Shown here: positions 1 to 10,245 of the stretch, one piece after another | How the letters are laid out: each line of letters begins with the position of its first letter | Position numbering within the stretch: position 1 is the stretch's first letter | Assembly (NCBI GenBank): GCA_004380135.1 | Contig: QXCR01000193.1 | Coordinates: 1 to 64,000 of the forward strand | DNA: 64,000 nucleotides | From: Stemphylium vesicarium | Lineage: Eukaryota > Ascomycota > Dothideomycetes > Pleosporales > Pleosporaceae | Direction: 5' to 3' | The notes under the pieces: generated by a model | What the model was told of the DNA's origin: nothing | Database searches by the model: none | The model's input: the letters and a program-made list of their open reading frames with translations, nothing else | Translations under genes and position numbers: made by a program

Positions 1-1627
1 GATATGATATCTGCACGCCGATCCGGTTAACATAGCCCTCGCTTCTGCAGCGGATGACATTACGCGGGTAGTAGGAGATTGAGTGAAAAGACAAGGCGGG
101 GACGAACGAAGAAGTGCTGCATGAATAGCTATTCTATCGCTATATATTCCTTCTTTTACTCCCAACGGTACCTAGGTACCCGGGTATTAAGCCACCCGCT
201 CCTCTGGTGGAAGTAGATTATGCGCTTGGCTTACGCAAAGCATGCAGCCTGTTCCGTTCAAGAATGATACCCCGTTGAGCCAGAGTGGATTGGTGGAGGC
301 GTCTCCGGCTTCAAGTGACGACGTTCTGGGATACAAGTGTGGCGTGCTAGCGCGACGGATCACATGCCGTCGACAGGATTCTCGACCAAGGGATGTGCAG
401 GCGCTATTAGTTAACAAAACAACGGAACTTTGTCGTGAAGTGTCCTGAAGATCAGAGCACATTTTGTCTTTGGTGCATCATGAGTTATTTCTTATAGATA
501 CTTATTTGTTTAAAGATGAAAATATAGTTGGCGCGCGATAAGAGTGCTATAGGTCGCGGCAATGCGAACTGAAGATACAGCACACGTACCCCTTTACTTT
601 CAGCAACCCCTCTAACATAAAGCCCGATGCTAGTCATCAACAAGAACTAAGCCACTAAAGTCGCTTCCGTTACATGTCCTTGACCTTCCATCAGGAAGGA
701 GAGGAAACACAATGGTTAGAGACTACAAAGATATCTATACCAGGGCTGGCATGTGGCATTGAGGTATTGTAGTTGTCTAGCAGCTCTTTTCTTCGAGGTT
801 CCATGTGTAGAGGGTGGTTGGTATGCTTTATGCTTTAGGTCCAAGAAGACAGTCATCTTCATACTTATTGAATCTAGGTATCTGTCCGCTACTAACGTCA
901 GTTCTTTTGAACACCGCTCTTTGACACTTGGTATTTGTCTGCCTCACTGTCAACGTCTACGGCGTTGGGACCTGCACTGGTAGGCCTCATCCAGACAGTG
1001 AACCGTCTGAGTCTGATTTACCAACGCAGTCACTGTCGGTGCTGTCATACTTGACTGATTTAGGTCCGTGACAAGTACAAACCACAAATCTTTGACGACC
1101 TGAAGTCCAAAAGCACCGTCATTCCACGACATTACATCATAAGTGCGCTTGTGAACTTGTTCAAGTTTGGGGAGACCATCGCTGTCAAGATGATCCAGTT
1201 CAACAAAAGAACTAAAACCACGACCACGCAGACGCCGCCGATAAGGCGCAACCTGCGCGCGCAGACCCGGACATCATCGACCCTACACCCAAAGAAGCAG
1301 CTGCAGGCCCATTGCGGGGTTTCCAAAGCAGCCACAAGCGGAAGACCAAGTTTCAGGAGATTGTAGATAACAATGCAAAGTCCTTTCCAGAAGTCCGAGA
1401 CGATGTTCTCGAGGTCGAAGACCGCCCATATCAGACCGCTGGTTCAGAGAGAGAAGGCTAAAACGCTCGGAGAGCTATCGACAAATGAGAAGTGCAATGA
1501 TGCAAAAGATATTTGGGGAAGTGGTGAAATATTAGACGTGGATGTATATTAATCACAGGAATGAAAGCAAATAGACCATCGAATACCTGGAATTCAGCCG
1601 TTATGAAAGCAGATATGTTCCAACTCA
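1..1627. other. Left-edge stretch without a supported gene
   Basis: No convincing complete gene is visible. A perfect 14-bp palindrome lies at 167-180. An open frame without an ATG runs on the + strand at 1216-1461 and has a protein-like, acidic composition; it is listed separately as a possible coding remnant. The last ~70 bases may be the 3' UTR of the reductase gene that ends at 1628. Confidence 0.5.
1216..1461 (+). pseudogene. Possible coding remnant (82-codon open frame)
   Basis: The frame opens after a TAA at 1213-1215 and closes with TAA at 1459-1461. It has no ATG near its start. It encodes a charged, proline-containing stretch (for example DPDIIDPTPKEAAAGPLRGF) that looks more like protein than chance translation. 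A second frame just downstream gives AKTLGELSTNEKCNDAKDIW before stopping at about 1553, so an exon pair or a frameshifted remnant is possible. I recognise no family. It could equally be chance. Confidence 0.2.
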
Positions 1628-2958
1628 CTAATCTATCCTGATCTTCATGCCAAGCTCGTTCAGAGTCTCCACGTACTGATCTCCCAGCGTCGCGGGCGTC
1701 AGAATACCACCTCCAAGCCTTCCAGCTTCGGTGTCCTCGAGCCTTCCCCTGAGAAGTACCTTGGCAGCCGCACTAAGCGTCATGGCGGTCGCAACGTAGC
1801 CTCCGTGAGCGACCTCCAGGTTCGCAACGACCTTCTTCCCGTCCTCGGTGCTTCCCACACCACGGTAATGCATAAAGTCTTCCTTCATGCTCTCCTTGGC
1901 CGGCCCTTGACCTGGGCTTGGGATGATCAGCTTGAAGAGGGGTTCCGCAATCCATCTGGTCACCGGAATGGCAAGCACAACAGCAACGGAAGCAAGAACC
2001 ACCTTTTGTGCAAGACCAAAGAAGAAGTTGGGTGCGCGCGCGTACTCGTTGAAGCGGAACTTGGGGCCGTACTGCAGAGTCTCGTCGCCGGAGGATTGGT
2101 ACAGACCCCATGAGCGATGCGCAATGCACTCATCGACAGCAGCCATTAGGCCGGTAGTCTGAATACCACCGAGTTCAGGAATGGTTTGCAGCCCGAAGAG
2201 GTTGTAAGGGAAGCCTCCTGTCGGCGATGCGACAACGCTGTCTGCTTTGATCGGTGACAAGGAGTAGGGATGCATCGACTTTCCGAGATGGCTGAGCGGG
2301 TACTTCTTGAAGAGTTCCAGCATGGTAAGGGAGGTGCCGCCGCTGATACCGGATTTGAAGTCGTAGAGTGTCATGATGGCGCGCTCGCAGGCCGCGTTGT
2401 AGCGCTTGCGCACTTCCCTCGCGAGGACGTATGCCATGATGTCCGCGGGAACGGAGTCGAGACCGCACTCGGGGATGATGATGGTGCTGTTCTTCTTCGC
2501 AAGTTCATCGTATTTGGCAACCATGTCGTAGATCCATGGGACTTCACCAGTAGAGTCGAGATAGTGCGTGCCGTTGTTGACACAGGCAGCGAGGACAGGC
2601 TCGCCATAGTGCATGAACGGGCCTACGGTGGTGATGACGAGTTTAGTCTTCTTGACAAGCGTTTCTAGTTGCTCTTGCTCAAGCTCGCATGTCTCAATGA
2701 CTGGTGAGTGTTAGTTCCTGATTCAATTGTCACATGCTTGCGACGCAAAAAGTGTCGGTACACACCTGGTTCTTTGCGATCTGGTCGCAACTTGGACAGT
2801 TCATCGACGACGCCCTGTAACTTCTTCGCATTGCGACCGGCGATGGCCCACTTGAGATCATCAGGGAGATGCGTGGTCACCCACTCTGCGACGAGCTTGC
2901 CTGTGTATCCAGTAGCTCCAAGCAGCACCAGCTCGTATTGACGCGTTTGTTCAGCCAT
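1628..2958 (-). CDS. Saccharopine dehydrogenase-like oxidoreductase (SCCPDH family)
   Basis: Two exons, complement(1628..2700, 2766..2958), 421 aa. The 65-nt intron (2701-2765) has GT...CACCAG ends and joins the frame exactly (phase 1). The N-terminus carries a Rossmann nucleotide-binding glycine motif, GATGYTG, at residues 14-20. Next come the sections typical of saccharopine dehydrogenase-like proteins: TTVGPFMHYGEPVLAAC and the YLDSTGEVPW / PECGLDSVPAD segments. A hydrophobic stretch near residue 300 (VVLASVAVVLAIPVTRWIAE) suggests membrane or lipid-droplet association, as known for SCCPDH relatives. The family is related in fold to lysine-pathway saccharopine dehydrogenase, but substrates are mostly unknown; a trans-acting enoyl reductase role is described for some bacterial relatives. 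The start is the first ATG before the beta-alpha-beta fold. No lesions seen. Confidence 0.9.
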
Positions 2959-4624
2959 TGTGAAAATGTTGATGACTGCAGAAGGGCTGAGTGTTGGAAG
3001 ATGAAGTCGCGGAGAGAGATGAGGTGACTTTAGGACGGGCAAATTTCACATTCACGACTACGACACGAGTCGGACATGACCCTTCTTTTGGTATACTGAG
3101 GTCATGCCGAGGTAGGAAGGCGCCGGCGTGTGCGATAGATACGACATGCATCGTGCAGCGCGTTGCCACCCACGAAGCGAAACAAATATTAATATGATGC
3201 TGTGAGCGCGATGGATCAGCCAGACGCAATGTTTAGTGAATAGATCTGCAAGATGCCATGTACGGGGTAAGCAGTGCATTTCTCGTGTGTGACCTGAGAG
3301 CATACGCTAGGGCGCAAGTGGTTAGACGTCTTGGCAACAAATACTGAAATCAAGATGCCCCTCCAAGTCGACAACAGAATCTTCTCACCGCTGTCCTCTC
3401 CCTACCGCCACTCATGTCATTGTTTTTCGATCGCGCACAAGGATTGTGGCTTTTCGCCTGATGCTAAACTTGCAACAGCGCATACAAGAGAGCTGGGTAA
3501 CCCGGTTAGAAAGGGCGGTTGTGGGGATGAAGAAGTCAACTTCTGCAACAACTACTCCTAGCAATGTCGCTAACTTGGCAAAATCTGTAGGCCACTTGGG
3601 GAAGTCTAGTTTGCGAGGTTGTTGGCCACCTGTAAAGACTCGCAGTCGTATTGCGAGCTCGTATCGTCCGCGTCGCGCGGTTTCCATTGCCCGAGCGCTT
3701 ACAGAGCCGCGCAAAGCAGTAGCTGTAGAAATATAAGAACCACACATACCAATTTCTGGGTGCGCAGAGCCACAGAGACCATCGATCCGCTTTTCGAACG
3801 CGACAATGCGAACACAGTGACTGGTCGTGGCAGCATCACATCGCACTCGTCCATGTTTTACATGTCCCATGGGCTTGCATGGCGACCGCGAGAACTGCTT
3901 CTGAGACAAGATCACAACCCAAGTACTCAGGACAATGTATGGTTGTAGACGGCCGTTTTGGACCATGTGCGCCAGAAGCGGCAGCGGCCGGTATCTTATC
4001 TCTGCACATTCAGTGACAAGTCGCATCGAAGATAGGCCGCCTGGAATTCCAAGACGCATCCTGTGGCATGCCTTCGACCTTCCCATTGCAACACTTGGTT
4101 TGCATATTACGAATACGACACAAACGTTCCCAGGAATGCGCAGCGCCGGTACAGGAAGCACACCGAGTACCTGACACCGCTACTCAGAAGCGAGAGTATA
4201 GCAGAACGACCAAGCTGAGACAAGTTTGCATGTCCGAGTCACCAGTCAGTGGGCCGGCAAGTCATATGAACACCGGCTCAAGACAGCTTAACACGTGGTG
4301 AGGTAATTCAGAAAACTGACTGAGCGTCTAGGACTGGGATGACGGCAAGCTGACGGCCTACATTCAGACTGCCCATGTCGGAAATGGTGCCAGTATCCAC
4401 CCGGTGGTCCTTTTTCTAGCACCTATCACGGCTTTCCGGGGTTGGCGCGACTGCCTATGGAGTGTGGCTGCTGCAGGGCCATGAATGATCAATGATCCGC
4501 CGGCCAAGCCACTAGCGTCCGCGTACTTAAACCACGGTCCCCGCTCTCTCTACTTGACTATCTTCCCAACTTATGAATCGCGTCGACGAGTACTTTCGTT
4601 CCTTTACTTCGAAATACCACACCA
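2959..4624. other. Intergenic, divergent promoter region
   Basis: This 1.67-kb stretch separates two divergently transcribed genes and should hold both promoters. Open frames inside it, including one of 249 codons on the minus strand (3412-4161), lack recognisable motifs. I see no RNA gene or repeat here. Confidence 0.5.
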
Positions 4625-6727
4625 ATGGCCGAGACGTGCATAGTCTGTCTCGGCGATCTCGTCCCCCAAGACGACGCCCCTACCGCCACCGGATCGCCGC
4701 TTGCGACCAAGCCACTTGAGGATGGTGCTGATGTCCAACACGAGCACAACGCCAAGAATAGGAATCTGGCCGCATCGTCAACCAAGGATCATGAGATGGT
4801 AGCACATCTCCTTCCATGTGGCCACGATCTACACAACGATTGCCTTAAGCCTTGGGTCGAACGAGCAAATAGTTGCCCCATATGTCGAGCCAGCTTCAAT
4901 ATGGTCGAGCTCAGCGCACGCCTCGGAGGTATGTCTTTCCCGGATACTAAGGAGTTCTGCGGCTGTGATGTTGTCTTTGTTGCCTGGTAGTAGCCTGGCT
5001 ACTGGCTAAATGGTCAGTCGAGCTCAGCATAACCTCTGCCCACCCCTAGATTGTCGCGCGGCACCGAGTGGCGCCAATATGATCAAGCACCCACTAACAC
5101 TCGCATAGGCCCTAAACTTTCCGAGTACGCCGTCCAGGATAAACAGCAAGTCGCAGACATCGACCCATCCATGATCATCGAGGATGACTACACATTGGAG
5201 GATGACGGCAGCTATGACGCATGCATGGTCTGTGATGAGTTTGGTGACGCATCACAACTCATGTACTGTCACAGCTGCGAGCAACTGTGTCACGTCTTTT
5301 GCGCTGGCCTAGATCGCATGCCCTCGCGCGGTCCCTGGTACTGCCAAGGCTGTGTCGAGAACCCGAGCCTGTTGGAGGCTGCGTCCCGACGACGACCCGC
5401 CGTCCGTGGCCCGGCTGCCTGGGTCAATGGCAGGAGCCGTGTGCCCCGTCACAACCAAGCCCCTGACGAGTGGGTGGGAGTCTGGCAGAGCGTCTGGGAC
5501 CGGCTACAGTTCGACATCGAATTTCCTTTTGACGAAGAGGAGCAATCGGAGACCCAATCCGACGTTACTCGACGCGAGGATCGTAGATGGGAAGAACGGA
5601 TGCGTGTAGCGCGACGGGCAGGAGCAGGCAATCGATTTCAGATTGTCACCGATAATCTTGTCACTGGTCGCCGCCGCAACTCCAATCTCACGACACGGCC
5701 CACAAACCGAACACTCCATCGCGAGCCGCCCAAAACTCCGAAAGACCCCGAATCACAAGAAGAGCTACGCGCATGGAATCAATTCGAAAAGGCGCGCGAA
5801 CAACTCGCTCAGGCGGACGCACAGCCTGCACCCAGTGTCGCGAGCACGAGTAGTCGACGGGGACGGAAGCGCAAGTCTGTTGATTCCCCTCCCGCGGATA
5901 CAGAGCCTCTTGAACAGAAGCCAGAACGAAAGCTTAAGCGCCCTCGAACACGTATGCATGTAGAGAATGGGGAGTCATCGGCAGCTGGTGCTCGTCGCAA
6001 CACTATCACGCACGCCCCTGCAGCTGCATCATCCCCACCGGCGGCTCAGAATGGCGAAAGTTCTGCCCCGGCCACTGGTTTCCTGCAGTCCTTGCTACAA
6101 GAAGTTGAGGTCGACCGATTCGCCGAGCGCGATAAGGAAATCGCCGCCCCTCAGCCTCGTCGCATCATTGTAGAGCGTGCTTGCTCCCCCCAACACTCAT
6201 CCCCTGGGTTGTCGCCAGTCTATCATAAGCCTCCTGGCATGACAACACCACCACCTTTAAACCTAACTCGTACCGTGTCGCCAACACAAAAAGAACAACA
6301 ATTGTCGCCCACTTACTCGCCATACTCTCCCGCCGACGACGATCGTGCCGGTCGTCGCAAGCTCGCGCATCGCTCTGTTGGTCTGAGCAGTCCACCTCGC
6401 TCAAAGGACTCGTCGCCTACGCGTCCCGCACTTTCCTATTCAACCAAGGCTGAGTTGCAGCGCATGGTAACTGCTGTTCTGAAGCCGATTTACTTGAAGA
6501 AGGAAGTTTCAAAGCAAGAGTATACGGACGTCAACCGCGATGTATCGCGTTTGTTATACGAGAAGGTTGGAGAAGCTGGTGCCGACGCGCTTGCGGATCA
6601 GGATACTAGGGAAAAATGGCAGAAGATGGCGACTACCGAAGTGGATGTCGCATTGAAGGCGCTCAGGGCTGGCGGTGCGTCAGCTATCTCACCTGCTGCT
6701 GAGGACTCGGCTTCTTCGTCTTCTTAG
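4625..6727 (+). CDS. RING-H2 / PHD finger protein (PHRF1-like)
   Basis: Two exons, 4625..4928 and 5109..6727, 640 aa. The 180-nt intron has a gtatgt donor, a cactaac branch site and a catag acceptor; joining restores a Gly codon. An N-terminal RING-H2 finger uses C5, C8, C65, H67, H70, C73, C84 and C87, with an unusually long spacer after the first CxxC. A canonical C4HC3 PHD finger follows at residues 140-183 (C140, C143, C155, C158, H163, C166, C180, C183). The middle is basic and disordered with many SP motifs. The last ~90 residues form a helical block (TKAELQRMVTAVLKPIYLKK onward) reminiscent of SRI-type domains that bind the RNA polymerase II tail. RING plus PHD suggests a nuclear E3 ubiquitin ligase that reads histone tails. 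The SRI assignment is inference. Confidence 0.88.
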
Positions 6728-7288
6728 CATGTTTTTGCATTGTACTGGAGTACTTCAGGCGTTGAATAGGCGCTTTAAGCCACATTACACAGCGATTAGG
6801 CGTACAGGATGCGCGGAATCATGATACCATGGGTTTTTGATTAGTTTTGATTTTGGCATTCATGGTGTTTTTAGCAAGCTGTCGATAGTGCTGCGTTCAG
6901 CAGTGACGTAATGCGATACTTCAGCCGAGGCGGTTTGGTGACCAAGCCTGCAGTAATACTTCATGTTTCCTTTTTTTTTTTGCCATGCATGTGTCGCATG
7001 AGTGAATCGTCATGGGAGATTCACTTCAAGTGTATGAACCTGTTTTCAACGTCACAGGGACGCGTTCGCATAGTCGAGATACACACTGCTAAATAATCTC
7101 ACACATCACCAAGGTAGTGTCGGTTATCACACATGAACCAGCTCAAAGCCAAAGTTTTAGATTAGCGTTGGAATCGGTAGCGGATAAGGGGTAGGCCTAT
7201 CTGAACATTTTGTATCGTCTAGTCATAATCCTAGTAAAAGTTCAAGCATCTCAACCCCAGGACCTAAACCCCCCACACAACCACCCTT
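6728..7288. other. Convergent intergenic region
   Basis: Lies between the 3' ends of two convergent genes. It holds T-rich tracts (e.g. around 6970-6980) and short chance frames only; probably 3' UTRs and terminators. Confidence 0.5.
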
Positions 7289-9082
7289 TTAATACTCACG
7301 CCTCCTATAATCATCCTCGCGATAATCCCGCTGCCCATACCCCTGAGACTGATACCCCTGCTGCTGGTACCCCTGCTGAGGCTGCGGCGGAGGAGCATAA
7401 TGTCCCGACTGGTAGTCTGTAGGAGGAGGGGCTTGGCGGTGGTAAGACTGCGGGGGCTGCGCATAGCCCTCCTGCCTATAATCTTGAGACGTGTAGTCTG
7501 ATCGAGGAGGCAGTGCATGGTACTCCGGCCTGTAGTCGCCTTGTTGTGCAGGTGGCGGCGGATACTGCTGCGACTGATGGTGCCCCGAGTACTGTTGCTC
7601 GTGGTGGTACTGTGGCGGATGTTCATCGTGGGTTTGCAGGTGAGGAGGGCGATCATGGCGTGGAGGAGAAGAGTTGTGGTAGTCGTTGCTTTGGTGCGAA
7701 GGTGGTGGTTGATGGCTTCCTGCTCCTCCACCTGCTCCACCCGTGTATTGAGAGCCAGAGCTTGGGTCGCCTACGCTGACGTTTTCGTTTCCAATATCAT
7801 CTGGCACGTTGATCTTCACGTCGGGCAGGTACCGTTGTACCTTTTGCTCCACCATGCTCTGCACGAAAACCCAACTCTGACGCTCGAATCTGCGGTGCCC
7901 GCCGTTGACGACGCCGAGGATGCTCTCGCGGAGTGTTTCTTGCACCTTTTGTACTAAGTCGCGGATCTTGCTTAGTAGCTTGGACTTGATGTCGTCTCCG
8001 AAACCGCGGTCTGCGTTTGCAGATGCATCGCGATCGAGCTGTGAGTCGAACGGGTTTCCACCTAAAATCTTCTCTAGCGGACGCTGGAATTGGTCGGGCA
8101 GGAGTTCGAAAAGCTGCTTTTCGATCTGACCGAGGATCTTGCGGAATTCCAGACGCACTTCTCGATGCACTTTGGCTAGTCCTGTGCTGAGCTTGTCGCT
8201 GATGACGCGAGAGAAACCTCCACCGCTGCCGCTGTCGCCGTCACGGCTGGAGTCATCGAAGCCTCGAGCGGACTCCTCGTTACTGCTCTTCTTGCTCCCG
8301 AACAAACTTCCGAGGCCCTTGACCAGGTCCCCTACTTGCTCTGCGATCTCGGCCTTGGCACCATCACCAAGATCACGCGAGCTCGTGTTTCCACGGAGCC
8401 ACCGCTTGATGTGCTCGAGAGCGATGCGAGTGAATTGCTCCGCGATGGGCGCATGCTGCGACCGCAGCTTGTCGCCGACCGTCTGTTTTATCTCCGGGCT
8501 GATGAGCCGTGCCTTCTCCTCCGGGTTCTGCGACGCATCCTTGATGGTGCTGGAAATCATACCGAGCAGACCCCCAATCTCAAAACTCTGACCCCCCTTT
8601 GAGCCCCGCTCGTCCAGACTGTCTTGTACCACGTTGAGCGCCGAAGACAGGAAACCCCGCGCTCCAGACGAGAAATCCACATCTTGAGACCGATCCTGCT
8701 CTGCACCTCCTCCTCTGCTTCCTTCCGTCAGGTCGAAGATGTCGCGCAAATCCCCACCTGCCTCATCGGAAATCTGTCCAAAGCTCCGCGTCAGCTTTGC
8801 GATTTCGTCGGCAAAAGGCAGCGATTGGCCGCCGTAAGCGTCAGGCGCTGCATCGTTAAGATTCCAAGGCCCCGAACGACTGCCGTCTGACGACGTCGGC
8901 CGCCCGTCTTTGTTGAATAGCGACCGGAATGCATCGACGACTTGCGTTTCCAGACTGTCGATGGTCTTTTGTTGGAAGTCTTCTAGTTCAGAGGCGATGC
9001 GGGGCTGGATCTGGGGCGCCAGCGAGTCTACGTACTCGTCGACTTTTTGCATCAGCACCTCAGGGAGACCGCGAGACGACAT
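7289..9082 (-). CDS. Conserved-looking helical protein with Q/G/Y-rich tail
   Basis: Single-exon gene, 597 aa, starting at the first ATG. I do not recognise a named domain. The first ~430 residues look folded and mostly helical: MSSRGLPEVLMQKVDEYVDS, two acidic/serine linkers, then blocks such as EFRKILGQIEKQLFELLPDQ and LLSKIRDLVQKVQETLRESI, which resemble amphipathic or membrane-surface helices. No signal peptide or clear TM segment is present. From about residue 440 the protein becomes a low-complexity tail rich in Pro, Gln, His, Gly and Tyr, ending in QGY repeats and a charged YREDDYRRREY. Such tails are prion-like and can drive condensation or multivalent binding; that is inference from composition. 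It is convergent with the RING/PHD gene. Confidence 0.85.
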   Translation of the reverse strand: MSSRGLPEVLMQKVDEYVDSLAPQIQPRIASELEDFQQKTIDSLETQVVDAFRSLFNKDGRPTSSDGSRSGPWNLNDAAPDAYGGQSLPFADEIAKLTRSFGQISDEAGGDLRDIFDLTEGSRGGGAEQDRSQDVDFSSGARGFLSSALNVVQDSLDERGSKGGQSFEIGGLLGMISSTIKDASQNPEEKARLISPEIKQTVGDKLRSQHAPIAEQFTRIALEHIKRWLRGNTSSRDLGDGAKAEIAEQVGDLVKGLGSLFGSKKSSNEESARGFDDSSRDGDSGSGGGFSRVISDKLSTGLAKVHREVRLEFRKILGQIEKQLFELLPDQFQRPLEKILGGNPFDSQLDRDASANADRGFGDDIKSKLLSKIRDLVQKVQETLRESILGVVNGGHRRFERQSWVFVQSMVEQKVQRYLPDVKINVPDDIGNENVSVGDPSSGSQYTGGAGGGAGSHQPPPSHQSNDYHNSSPPRHDRPPHLQTHDEHPPQYHHEQQYSGHHQSQQYPPPPAQQGDYRPEYHALPPRSDYTSQDYRQEGYAQPPQSYHRQAPPPTDYQSGHYAPPPQPQQGYQQQGYQSQGYGQRDYREDDYRRREY

Positions 9083-9354
9083 GTTTGAATCGAATTAGGT
9101 GATGGGTAACTGTTTTTGGTGTGTTCAATTAGATATAATCAGGGTTGTTGATAAAGTAGGTGGGTGTAGAGTGTTGCAGTGGAGAGCCGCATGAAACGTG
9201 GCTGGTGACGAGTGGCGCTGCCACGTCGCGCTTGTAGCCAATGAGGAGCCGGCTCGCCCATACTCTATTCTCTGCGTATTTTTCTTGTCGAGCCCGACGC
9301 AATCTTCCATTATACTATGTGAATAGCTCAGGCTATATAGAATAACGGCACTGT

Positions 9355-9817
9355 TCACTGTACAGCGCTCCGAGCGGCCCAGAGCTGCACAACCGCTAAA
9401 CCCGCTGCCATCGCAGCAGCCTTCGAGACAGGAAATCCACTAATATCCACTAATAGCACCCTCCTGGTATCCTAGTACGAAATCGCGTACCGCAAACATG
9501 CGAATGGCTTTCTGGTGGTCAGAGAACCGGCATGTACGAGGAAATCGCAAGCTTACGAATCTTGCTATAGCCGCCGAATTTCTGGCCAGCAGAAGTCTCA
9601 GCAATGGACTCATCGCGGCCGTAGGCATGATGGATGAACTGGCCTATTTATCGACGCTGTTAGCGGGATGCGGTTACGATCTGGATAGGCCATATGATGA
9701 TTGATGGTCGTACATCGGCAAAAACGAATAAACTGAAGATTACGTACTCAAGAAGATGAGAGCGGTAATTCCAGCAAGGAACCGGAATCCCATAAGAAAG
9801 GTAGGGAGGGACGCCAT
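9355..9817 (-). CDS. Small two-TM protein, three exons (predicted)
   Basis: I propose complement(9355..9449, 9557..9643, 9748..9817), 83 aa. Introns are 104 and 107 nt with GTACGT...AAATAG and GTAAGC...TATTAG ends; phases (1 and 1) match exactly. The product begins with a hydrophobic segment (FLMGFRFLAGITALIFL), continues through a short polar loop, and ends with a second Ala-rich hydrophobic segment (AAAMAAGLAVVQLWAARSAV) before TGA. This pattern, two helices within 83 residues, fits a small membrane protein of the inner mitochondrial or ER type, but I recognise no family. None of the exons is long enough to be noticed alone; the support is frame continuity and the two hydrophobic segments. 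It sits ~0.27 kb upstream of the 597-aa gene on the same strand. Confidence 0.45.
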
Positions 9818-10245
9818 GTCAGTTTTTGGAGTGAGTAGGAATCCTGCTGGAGACCAAAGCGGAAATGAAAAGCATTCAAGTTTTGAAGATTATGGAGACT
9901 GTAAGAAGACCCAGAGTCAGCGGATTAGAGCCTAGCCGGGAAGCTTCTGATACTGGATTTCAGTTTTGGCCTGTAAACAATCTACCTCAACGCCGTACTC
10001 TAGCTAAAATCTTTCCAAGGCCAACGCTCTTAACCAGAAAATAGCTGTAGACAAGCCGAGAACCATTTCTTGTCATCAGATTGTAGATCGCGCACTCAGA
10101 ACTACTGAAACTCTACCTTACCTTGTGCCGAATTACAGCGAGGTTCACATATCTCTGGGTTAAATGCTTTTCCATCGCTTTCCTAATACCCAGCCCTACG
10201 CGCAGTGAGAGTGCAGTCGTTCCAATCTCTAAATCAAGGATCGAT
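9818..10245. other. Intergenic region
   Basis: About 430 bases between the small two-TM gene and the 3' end of the NACHT-ankyrin pseudogene. Only short chance frames were seen. Moderately AT-rich. Confidence 0.5.

Noticed and set aside
3412..4161. 249-codon minus-strand open frame
   Set aside because: No domain-like content, odd composition rich in Arg/Cys/Met, no leader or splice support; likely chance in a divergent promoter region.
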